Part shown: positions 25,696 through 33,690 of the stretch, one piece after another
Numbering within the stretch: the first letter of the stretch is position 1
How the letters are laid out: each line of letters starts with the position of its first letter
Source: Hassallia sp050875635
GTDB taxonomy: Bacteria; Cyanobacteriota; Cyanobacteriia; Cyanobacteriales; Nostocaceae
DNA length: 64,000 nt
Reading direction: 5' to 3'
Assembly: GCF_050875635.1 (NCBI RefSeq)
Contig: NZ_JBPAOH010000003.1
Coordinates: forward strand, 1-64,000
Position numbers and translations under genes: made by a program
Notes under the pieces: model-generated
What the model saw: only the letters and a program-made list of their open reading frames with translations
Databases searched by the model: none
Told to the model about the DNA's origin: nothing

Positions 25696-27789
25696 ATGGA
25701 ACAAATATTAAACGAATACTGTAAACAATTTAATCCGGGGCTGCTTCTCCTGAGTATGCCGACTGGTTATGGTAAAACATACAATGTCCTCAACTTTATC
25801 TATTATAATTACGAGGAATTTGCTGCTCAAAACAGAAAAATACTGTTTATTACCAACCTCAAGAAAAACTTGCCAATTAACGAACTCAAAGAGCGTTTTA
25901 TTGCTGACAGAAAAGAAGATGACTTTAACAAACATGTTCTTTTTATTGATTCTAATGTAGATACTGTTGTTAACCGATTACTCAAATTTGATAATGAAAT
26001 TCCTGATCGATATAAAACAAAAGATTATTCTAAATTAAAATCTCATATAGAAATACTCCAAAATAGTAAACTTCCCAAAGAAGTTAAAGATAGCTGGGAA
26101 ACAGAAATTCGCAAAAATATTGAGCCAAAATTCCGACAAATTATTAAAAAAGAACTCGATAATAATTTCAAAACAAAAAAAGCCCGCCTCTCAGCCATAA
26201 AGAATGATCAAGACTATCAATGGATTGGAAAATTATATCCCGCAGTATTTACAGATGATAAAACTGTTTTTTTCCTTAGTATAGATAAGTTCGTCGCTAA
26301 AAACACGACTCTTGTTGAGCCGTCATATTATTTCAATGAACGGTTGATTAATAAACCGCTTATTTTTATTGATGAGTTTGATACTACCAAAGAAGCTGTA
26401 CTCAACAATATCATTAAATCAGGCTTACAGCATCGAGTGGATCTTCTTGATTTATTCTTGAATATTCATAACCATCTTATGCCAAACGAATGTCCTGAAA
26501 AGCTGCTTAAAGAATCCGAAACGTTCAAGAAAAAATCTTCCGTGAAAAATTGGTTATCCCCGCGACAACACATTGAAACCTTTCGAGAGAAAGCCAATCA
26601 CATATTCACCACATATAAATTACAGCATACCTGTAAATCTCATGAGGACTTTTCAACAAAGCAAAGGAACTTTCTGTTCTATGATTATGAATTTCATTAT
26701 GTGCTGGATCGTCATAAACGTATCGCTCTAAATTTTAGAATTATTCATGATGCCGACTTTTATGAAAAGATCGAGCAGGAAGACGAATATCTCCCTTCAA
26801 CAGATAAATTTCAGCGGCAGCACCTCACAATTGAATCAACCATAAATGTCACTGAAGCTATCGTTAAAACAATCATAAAGGAACAGCTTATAAAGCGTGA
26901 TATTAGCTCTCGAACATTGAACCTGTTTGATTGGTCTAAACTTGAATTAAAAGGAGTTTGGACTTTTGTTGCTTGGGATGAAGATGAAAATCACGTTATT
27001 TTTATGGAAATCCAACCGAATGGTAGTTTTGAATTCTATGAAAGTGAAGAACGAGGCATATTTAACTGGGAAAAATTTGACAAATATAAAGATGCTATGA
27101 CAGATAGTAGCTCTGGAGATAAAACCAGGACATTGGAAGGTCTTGTTATTTCTGATACAGGTGATATAAATCAGATATTCCGTACCGATGAAATTACCAT
27201 TCCTGAGCTTTCTAAAATTGAAGCTATTATCAACGAAGTCGAAACTGAGTTTCCCGAAAATAAGCGAAGTGGAAACGCTTTGGCAGCGTTGATACAAGAA
27301 TTTATGACTGAAAGTTCTAGGAAAGATAATGAAGATATTGTGATATTTTCCGATGAATTGCAAATTTTGGGTAGCAATGAACTAGACAAAAAAAGCTTTA
27401 AAAAACTTCTGAATGAAAGGCTAGGAAAGAGTTCAAATATTTCATCTGAATTACGGAACTATCTTCTAAACAAACATAACATAAGGCTGATTTTTTCCAA
27501 ACAGAAGGAAAATCTTGAAGATTTATTTGACGCTTCTCTCAATATAAAATATTTCGGTGAAACTGAAAAAGAAGCATATTATTTCGTGGGAGATCGAAAT
27601 GTAAAAGATTATTCTTTCAACGATGCCTGTCATCTTCGTAAAATCGTTGCGGTGAATGAGTCGAAATTGATATTCAGACAACTCCTTCAAACTATGGATG
27701 TTGATTTTGTCCGCACGGGGCAAAGTACCGTAATCCCTTTTGCATTTAAGTATATTAGGGAGTATAAAAATTTTGGCGTTGCTAAATAA
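25696..27789 (+). CDS. Helicase-like P-loop protein, unusual composition, incomplete helicase core
   Basis: The 697-residue protein begins with a superfamily-2-like ATPase region: Walker A MPTGYGKT (about residues 21-28), an ILFITNL strand (motif Ia-like) and a Walker B/DEAD-like box LIFIDEFD (about 222-229). No motif V/VI (QxxGRxxR) or second RecA lobe is visible. After about residue 415 the sequence changes to an unrelated alpha/beta region (LKGVWTFVAWDEDENHVIF ... TLEGLVISDTGD) ending YYFVGDRNVKDYSF and IPFAFKYI. The gene is strikingly AT-rich, uses AAA/AAT/ATT codons, lacks HIP1 sites and has its own terminator, all signs of transfer. It may be a phage-defence gene or the in-frame fusion remnant of two genes. 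The function is unknown. Confidence 0.6.
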   Translation: MEQILNEYCKQFNPGLLLLSMPTGYGKTYNVLNFIYYNYEEFAAQNRKILFITNLKKNLPINELKERFIADRKEDDFNKHVLFIDSNVDTVVNRLLKFDNEIPDRYKTKDYSKLKSHIEILQNSKLPKEVKDSWETEIRKNIEPKFRQIIKKELDNNFKTKKARLSAIKNDQDYQWIGKLYPAVFTDDKTVFFLSIDKFVAKNTTLVEPSYYFNERLINKPLIFIDEFDTTKEAVLNNIIKSGLQHRVDLLDLFLNIHNHLMPNECPEKLLKESETFKKKSSVKNWLSPRQHIETFREKANHIFTTYKLQHTCKSHEDFSTKQRNFLFYDYEFHYVLDRHKRIALNFRIIHDADFYEKIEQEDEYLPSTDKFQRQHLTIESTINVTEAIVKTIIKEQLIKRDISSRTLNLFDWSKLELKGVWTFVAWDEDENHVIFMEIQPNGSFEFYESEERGIFNWEKFDKYKDAMTDSSSGDKTRTLEGLVISDTGDINQIFRTDEITIPELSKIEAIINEVETEFPENKRSGNALAALIQEFMTESSRKDNEDIVIFSDELQILGSNELDKKSFKKLLNERLGKSSNISSELRNYLLNKHNIRLIFSKQKENLEDLFDASLNIKYFGETEKEAYYFVGDRNVKDYSFNDACHLRKIVAVNESKLIFRQLLQTMDVDFVRTGQSTVIPFAFKYIREYKNFGVAK

Positions 27790-27868
27790 CTGTATGAATC
27801 GGTATTAATCAACTACTGGGACACATATTCCCACACAAACAATACTAATTATCCCAATTCAATATCAC

Positions 27869-27889
27869 TCCCCCAATGGGGGATTTTTT
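27869..27889 (+). terminator. Intrinsic terminator of the helicase-like gene
   Basis: Stem TCCCCC/GGGGGA with a 3-base loop, followed directly by TTTTTT, 80 bases past the stop codon. Confidence 0.85.
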
Positions 27890-27914
27890 AGGGCAATGAG
27901 CGAAAAACACCGCC

Positions 27915-28103
27915 ATGAACAGCAAATTTACAGTTTATTACCACAAAGCTTTTGGACACCACCTCGTACACCCATTGGATATTATCGCGCTTGCGGAGGG
28001 AAAGAGAGTTATTGCTGTGCCGAGGTGGAGTAAGACCAATAAACCGCAAGGTGGAAAGGCATCTGTCGTTGAAGCCAGAAGCCTACACTTACCCGAAGGG
28101 TAA
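27915..28103 (+). pseudogene. Possible 3' remnant of an IS200/IS605-type tnpB
   Basis: A 62-residue reading frame ending KASVVEARSLHLPEG. The KxSVVEARS-type ending followed at once by a strong hairpin and GGGTAGTTCAC resembles the 3' end of IS200/IS605 tnpB genes. Nothing upstream encodes the RuvC or zinc-finger parts, so at most this is a right-end relic. It could instead be a spurious ORF. Confidence 0.25.
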
Positions 28104-28107
28104 GTGT
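28085..28107. repeat. Hairpin ACACTTACCC/GGGTAAGTGT
   Basis: A perfect 10-bp stem with a 3-base loop, between the 27915 ORF and the stop of exosortase B. It could be an insertion-sequence right-end hairpin or a bidirectional terminator. Confidence 0.65.
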
Positions 28108-28114
28108 GGGTAGT

Positions 28115-29008
28115 TCACCTTTCGTCTTCTGGCAAAGTTGCTTCAGGTTCGGAAAAATATCTATCAAGTCGATTGAGAATAGGCACTAACAAAAGCAGCA
28201 TAATGGCAGAGTATAAGTCTCCACCCCAACTGTCATGCAGCCATTCAAAAGCTGCCTGTTGTCCTGTGCCATGAAAGAAACTCAGTAAAGTGTTGCGAAT
28301 GATATTCGCGGTGATGCTGAGGACAACAGCTGTAGATAAAAACCAAATAGTTGTGCGACGCGATGATAAAGCACCTGTCCAATAAAGCAGCATTAAGCAG
28401 ACGTATAAGGTAGTAAATAACATCTTCAACCCCGCACAGTAAGGGGCAACTTCCACAATGCGTCCCCCGACGAAGATATTTGTGCCATCCACAGCTACTT
28501 GCAGACCAAACTGACTTAGGATGAAGCCAGCGGTACCAGCGATGAAGCTTTGCAGAGGCAAGGTGTAGGGAGCGATGAGGTAAGGTAATGCTGTTGGAGT
28601 TGCCAAAAACACTAATAGTAGGGCAAATCCTTGCAATTTAAAGCCGGGAATTCCTTTTAACCACAAGCACAATCCTGTTAGGATGGCGGGGAAGGAAAGG
28701 TTAACCCATTCGGTGACACCGCTAAGATAAAAAATTGCCCCGATTATCAGCAAGACTACACCCAAAGGATGATTGACATCTGGCAGTCGTTGCCATTTTT
28801 TTCGGTTTATCCAGCTCAGATAAGCGGCAAAAGGTATACCAATAATACCGTGGCTAAAATATTCGTGTTCTGTACTAATACTTTTGTTTAGCCAACCATC
28901 GAACCAGTGCAACAATATTGGCGCATAAAGCAGCGCTAATACACCGAGAATGGCGAAGCTGAACAATTGTGTTGCGTTTCTGTTTTGAATCTGACGCTGG
29001 AATGTCAT
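28115..29008 (-). CDS. crtB: Cyanoexosortase B
   Basis: The 297-residue polytopic membrane protein has the exosortase catalytic triad: Cys in VAPYCAGLKML (about residue 190), Arg in NIIRNTLLS (about 230) and His in FEWLHDSWGGD (about 254). An N-terminal EHEYFSHGIIGIP block is typical of exosortases of the EpsH type. It sits among exopolysaccharide genes (Wza-like, Wzc-like, DegT), the usual setting of exosortase B. Its partner protein is 3.4 kb downstream, past a foreign-looking block. The symbol means cyanoexosortase, not phytoene synthase. Confidence 0.85.
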   Translation of the reverse strand: MTFQRQIQNRNATQLFSFAILGVLALLYAPILLHWFDGWLNKSISTEHEYFSHGIIGIPFAAYLSWINRKKWQRLPDVNHPLGVVLLIIGAIFYLSGVTEWVNLSFPAILTGLCLWLKGIPGFKLQGFALLLVFLATPTALPYLIAPYTLPLQSFIAGTAGFILSQFGLQVAVDGTNIFVGGRIVEVAPYCAGLKMLFTTLYVCLMLLYWTGALSSRRTTIWFLSTAVVLSITANIIRNTLLSFFHGTGQQAAFEWLHDSWGGDLYSAIMLLLLVPILNRLDRYFSEPEATLPEDER

Positions 29009-29098
29009 AATTTTCAGCGATTTAATATTAAATATTTCAAATTTGCGCTTTGGCTAACAGCTCATAATTAAATGATAATGAGCAATTAGCCATTGTGA

Positions 29099-30256
29099 TT
29101 AAATGCACAACAACTGTTGTTGTTCGCCACTGAGGATTGATGCCAAGGCTGCGACAACTTCTTTGACTTGGCTATGGCTTAAGCCTGGGTACATGGGTAA
29201 TGATAAGATTTGCTTTGCCTGCTTTTCTGCTTGGGGAAAGTCTCCAACTTGATAACCTAAGTCGGTAAATGCCGGCTGGAGATGGCAGGGAATTGGATAG
29301 TGAATGCCTGTTTGAATTCCTGCTGCTGTGAGTTGTTCCTGGATTTGTTGGCGTTCAAGCACGCAAGAATCATCGATTTTGATGACATAAAGGTGATAAA
29401 CGTGTCCTGTGCCACTTTGGTTTTGCATGGGGATGATACCTAGCCGATTTAAGGGTGCTAATTCAGCATCATACTGTTGGGCAATGTTCAGGCGATCGCT
29501 ATTCCAATTCGGCAAATATGGTAGTTTCTCTAGCAACACTGCCGCTTGCATCGTATCCAAACGGCTATTCGTCCCCGCTTCGGTATGATAATACTTCGAC
29601 GATGCGCCGTAATTCCGCAAGCGTGTCATTTTCTGGGCAACATCTGCATCTTTTGTTAGCAGTATTCCCCCATCCCCAAATGCGCCTAAATTTTTACTCG
29701 GATAAAAACTAAATGCTGCTGCTATCCCCACCGAACCGGCGCGATATCCATCGCGTTCGGCTAAATGCGCTTGTGCCGCATCTTCAAAAATTAGTACTTT
29801 GTATCTATCGGCAAAGTCTAACAACTGCTGTGGCGATACCATTTGTCCATAAAGATGCACGGGGATAATCGCTTTGGTATGCGGCGTAATTGCTCTTGCT
29901 GCCGCTTCTAAATCAATTAAGGCTGTTTTGGGATCGCAATCGACAAAAACCGGTTTTGCTCCCGCTCGCAGCACGCCAATTAGGGTAGCGACAAAGGTGT
30001 TTGCTGGCAAAATTACTTCATCGCCGGCACCAATATTACACGCTTGCAAGCCAAGAGCGATCGCATCCGTTCCGGAAGCAACACCAATACCGTATTTTGT
30101 CCCAGACTCCGCTGCAAATGCTGTCTCAAATTCTTTTAAGGCTTGCCCTAAAATAAAATCTCCCTTTTCAAATACAGCCTGCATTGCCTGCTGCAATTGA
30201 GTTTTCATCGATTGGTGTTGTATCTTCAGGTCTACAAAAGGAATTCTAATTGTCAT
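29099..30256 (-). CDS. DegT/DnrJ/EryC1/StrS aminotransferase
   Basis: A PLP-dependent sugar aminotransferase making amino sugars for polysaccharides. The 385-residue protein starts IPFVDLKIQHQSMK and has the typical FLPANTF-like VILPANTFVAT, the EDAAQAH block and the PLP-binding Lys in SFYPSKNLGAFGDGG (about residue 187). The C-terminal IHYPIPCHLQPAF is diagnostic of the family. It lies 90 bases upstream of exosortase B on the same strand, so they may be co-transcribed as part of the surface-polysaccharide locus. Confidence 0.92.
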   Translation of the reverse strand: MTIRIPFVDLKIQHQSMKTQLQQAMQAVFEKGDFILGQALKEFETAFAAESGTKYGIGVASGTDAIALGLQACNIGAGDEVILPANTFVATLIGVLRAGAKPVFVDCDPKTALIDLEAAARAITPHTKAIIPVHLYGQMVSPQQLLDFADRYKVLIFEDAAQAHLAERDGYRAGSVGIAAAFSFYPSKNLGAFGDGGILLTKDADVAQKMTRLRNYGASSKYYHTEAGTNSRLDTMQAAVLLEKLPYLPNWNSDRLNIAQQYDAELAPLNRLGIIPMQNQSGTGHVYHLYVIKIDDSCVLERQQIQEQLTAAGIQTGIHYPIPCHLQPAFTDLGYQVGDFPQAEKQAKQILSLPMYPGLSHSQVKEVVAALASILSGEQQQLLCI

Positions 30257-31152
30257 ATTATTCTTTTTCAGAAAGCCTCAAAATTAATCTCAAAATCCGG
30301 TTTTTTCACATCTAATCCATTTTTGACTGAATACCCAAGTTTGGGTGATTTCTGATTATGAAGTATTTGTGAACTTTTTATTAAGTTTTTCTTTAGTTAC
30401 CATTTTTATTTTTAGCCAAAAAGGATTGTATCTTTCATTTATTGTCAGATTTTATAAACTTATTACCGACAAAGTAAAAAATTATATTGAATATTTATTT
30501 TATTTATTTACCCAAAAAAATAACTATAAATGTGAAGCGCGTTAGCGTAGCTTACCGTAGGTATCGCTTTCACAATTTTCCCGAAAACAGCCTCAGTAAA
30601 TTCAAGGAAAAAAATAATTTTTCCGGAAATGGGATTGAGTATATAAACGGAAAATTTTCCCTTTATATATTAAGAATCGGAAAATTTTATCCTTAGCGTT
30701 ATCGTACCCACATCAAATGCAAAACTAACGCGCTTGTGGCATTAAAACCTAAACTAAGGTACAGCAGCGAGTTCAAAGAAAGCCCCTGCGCCTTTATTAA
30801 CACGCTTGCGGTGGGAAAAGAAGTGCATGTTTTTTCTTACCCCTTTCCCCAAATAATTGCCATTCGTCTATTAGATAATTAGTGAACTGCAACGGCGATG
30901 TCTACCAACAAGCCACTATACGTGTAGGCATTGCTTACCAAAACGCATTCACATACCATAAACTTAATACACGAGTCGCATTCTCAAAGTATTTCTTGTT
31001 TTACTCAGCACTCAATAATTTTAAGTAAGATAAAAAATTTTGCGGCAAAATTGTTTATCGGCAGCAAAATTGGGGAATGCTTAAGTTAGCAAACAATAAC
31101 CCATAAATAGGGGTTATATAAATTACAGTATCAAACAATTATCAAGGTAACA
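30257..31152. other. AT-rich spacer with a GCGTTAGCGTAGC-type repeat
   Basis: About 900 bases with no convincing gene; a 66-residue Phe/Lys/Ile-rich ORF at 30345-30545 has no family features. At 30532-30573 is a short inverted element containing GTTAGCGTAGCTTACC, and near 30649 a GGAAAATTTTCC palindrome. The end of the region carries the promoter and the AAGGT ribosome binding site of the kinase-like gene. Confidence 0.55.
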
Positions 31153-32691
31153 GTGGCAATGGTAGAGCCGGAAAACAAATTGTTTGCCCTCAAGGATGGT
31201 TGGGCTTCCCAGGAAACAAAAGAACAACAACGACTAAAAGCATTGTTGGAACTAGGTTTGCGGCAATCAGAAACGATTCCTGTTTTTGAAGAAGCGACTC
31301 AAACTGCTGCCCACTTTTTGGATGCCCCAATTTCCATATTGGGATTTGTCGATCAAGACCGTCATTGGTTCAAGTCAGCGGTAGGCTTATCGAGACTGGG
31401 AATCATGAATCAGCTGGCGCAAACTCGTCAACTGTTACGCCGGGAATCGTTTTGCACCCAGGTGGTAGAGACTTCGCAAATAGTGGTTATCACCGATACG
31501 CGAAAAATCACGGATGCAGAACTGCAAAGTAGCAAATTGGTAAAAGATTATGGCATTCGCGCTTACATGGGGGCACCGCTAATTGATGCTTCTGGGCATT
31601 GTCTGGGTTCGCTGGCAGTCATGTATCTCAAGGAACACGAATTTTCCCATCGAGATATTGAGTTTCTACAAATCATAGCTCGTTGGTGCATGAGTGAATT
31701 CGAGCGCAATCGACTTTTGCAATCAAAGCCAGAAAGCACTGACAATAACGCTTCTCATTTCTCATTTAAGGATGAGCAGCGCAGCGAAATCAGAATCACC
31801 ACACCCCTAATAGAAAAAGATTCCGATCCTACCAAGGAACTGAAGTTGGAACTATTGGGGCAGCTAACTCAGGAGTTGCGTACACCGTTGACATCTGTGT
31901 TAGGTATGGCTAGTGTTTTGGGACGTGAGATTTATGGACCTTTGACGACTAAGCAAAGAGAATATCTAGAAATTATTCAACACAGTGGTCGATACTTGCT
32001 TTCGTTGGTAAATGAAATTAGCGAACTCGGAACAGTGGATGAAAGTCCGAATGTGCTGAATCTAGCTCCTATGGATATTGAAATGCTGTGTCAACAAGCT
32101 ATCAATACTTTAGAAGAAGCAGCCAACCGTCGCGAGCAAGATATTCGCTTGTCGATAGAACCAAACCGCAGTCGCATTTGGACTTTGGATAAAGACAAGG
32201 TGCGACAAATGCTTTATCACCTGGTTTTCAGCGTGATTCAACTTTCTGCTACAGGTAGCGTTGTTCGCATTCATGTTTCTAACAAGGAAGATACACTCAA
32301 CATTACTGTCTGGGTATCGCATCCCTGGTTGGGAGACGGTATAACCGAGGTCGATCCTTATTTTCGTCTAAGTCCACTAGCGTTGGTGGAACTGACTGCT
32401 GAGGCTGCAAGCTACAATATTCATCAGAAAAATCAAGAGCAAGTAAGGAGTTTGCCATTAGTAGAGTTGGATGATTCAAATTCATACGAATTTGGTGTTG
32501 ATTCCAACTTAGATTTAACTAAGCCGCATAAAAGCATGTCTCGCGAAAGTTTGGGTCTGTTGCTTAGTTGTCATCTGGCTTCTTTGCATGGTGGGCAAAT
32601 TTCGATTCAAGGTTCACCAGAATCAGGATACCGCTATGTGCTTTCTTTACCATTAAAAATAGCGACAACAGAAAAAGTTAGTGATATCTGA
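31153..32691 (+). CDS. GAF-domain histidine kinase-like protein lacking the phospho-acceptor His
   Basis: The 512-residue protein has no membrane helix. A GAF domain (about 40-190) contains FVDQDRHWFKSAVGL and YMGAPLIDASGHCLGSLAV. A HisKA-like dimerisation segment (about 230-290) reads LTQELRTPLTSVLG, with Gln240 where the H-box His should be. The ATPase region (about 335-505) is degenerate: the N-box is replaced by MLYHLVFSVIQLS, and the only late match is ESGYRYVLSLPL. It is probably a pseudokinase or regulatory partner. The start may be GTG (31153) or the ATG two codons later, which has better spacing from AAGGT. Confidence 0.8.
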   Translation: MAMVEPENKLFALKDGWASQETKEQQRLKALLELGLRQSETIPVFEEATQTAAHFLDAPISILGFVDQDRHWFKSAVGLSRLGIMNQLAQTRQLLRRESFCTQVVETSQIVVITDTRKITDAELQSSKLVKDYGIRAYMGAPLIDASGHCLGSLAVMYLKEHEFSHRDIEFLQIIARWCMSEFERNRLLQSKPESTDNNASHFSFKDEQRSEIRITTPLIEKDSDPTKELKLELLGQLTQELRTPLTSVLGMASVLGREIYGPLTTKQREYLEIIQHSGRYLLSLVNEISELGTVDESPNVLNLAPMDIEMLCQQAINTLEEAANRREQDIRLSIEPNRSRIWTLDKDKVRQMLYHLVFSVIQLSATGSVVRIHVSNKEDTLNITVWVSHPWLGDGITEVDPYFRLSPLALVELTAEAASYNIHQKNQEQVRSLPLVELDDSNSYEFGVDSNLDLTKPHKSMSRESLGLLLSCHLASLHGGQISIQGSPESGYRYVLSLPLKIATTEKVSDI

Positions 32692-33690
32692 TGCAGATCG
32701 TATGCCGATCGCGTTTGAGGATGGCAAAAACATTTGTTATGTTGGCACTGATTCCGGGAATTTTCGCTCTTATGCGTCGAAAATCAGCTATTTAGTCTAT
32801 TTATCACAAGAGTGAGAAAAACTTAAGATTGATTGTTGCGATAGTCGTCACCGATAAAGGTAAAATTTGCTTTTGGTGACGACTGCGATCGCGCAAGTTT
32901 TTATTACCAAAGATGTCATGAAGCATTATATAGACGTGACTGTAGATTTTTAGTCTTTAAAGATACCAGTAAAGTCTTGTTATCAGAGCATTTTACCTTC
33001 GTAGGGGGAAAGGGTAAAAAAGGAAAAATATTGGATACTTTCCCATGCACCCCTTTCCCCACCACAAATGTTGGCTATACCTAAATATTTTATTTCCTGC
33101 TGGCTGCAATCTACTTTTATCATCACAGTTGGCAGTATATATTTTCCAAAGTAAACATACCTTATTAACACTCCCCCATGCTGATATCATGAAGTTATTA
33201 ACTTATACGTAAGTAGGGACATGTATCAAATTATTGTTACAGCGTCGATTTAGAATGAGCAAAGACCTCATGTGTCTTTGTTTTCAACTAATTTTGTCAA
33301 AGGTATAACTTAAGACTGATGTTTGATTGTAGTAAATTTGCCTTCATGATAAATTAATTAGTTGACTCATGAGCTATATCAGACAAATGCGGCAGAGCTT
33401 TCTTCGGATATCACAGTGCATCCTAATTTTCTTTTCGATGTTATGTATCCCCCAATTTAGATTCCCGGTTAGAAATCAGTGAAATGTATAGTTGTTCATT
33501 TTTCGATTGATTCAATTGATGACTCATATTTACGCTTGTAGGCTTAACGTTTTCATCATCGCTTAAGTCAATATCAGCGTGTAAATATGTATTCGTTATT
33601 TCTTCGGCAGTTATTAAGCTTAGTGCTATAACTGTTCAATTTCTGCTGCAAACAATATTTATAAATTACTGAATTAAAAGGAAAATTGAA
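32692..33690. other. 1-kb spacer before the chemoreceptor gene
   Basis: No gene is supported. A GGGAAAGGGTAAAAAAGG / CCCCTTTCCCC pair (about 33005-33060) can form an imperfect stem and recurs in kind at 7290 and 30815. The rest is a long AT-rich leader for the downstream gene, whose ribosome binding site AAGGA is at 33678-33682. Confidence 0.5.

Noticed and set aside
30345..30696. Two AT-rich plus-strand ORFs of 66 and 69 residues
   Set aside because: Low-complexity Phe/Ile/Lys/Asn composition, no ribosome binding site, and one overlaps a palindromic repeat; more likely chance ORFs in AT-rich DNA.
32983..33190. Two overlapping minus-strand ORFs of 62 and 65 residues
   Set aside because: They overlap each other in different frames, have no recognisable feature, and include a repeat-type stretch.
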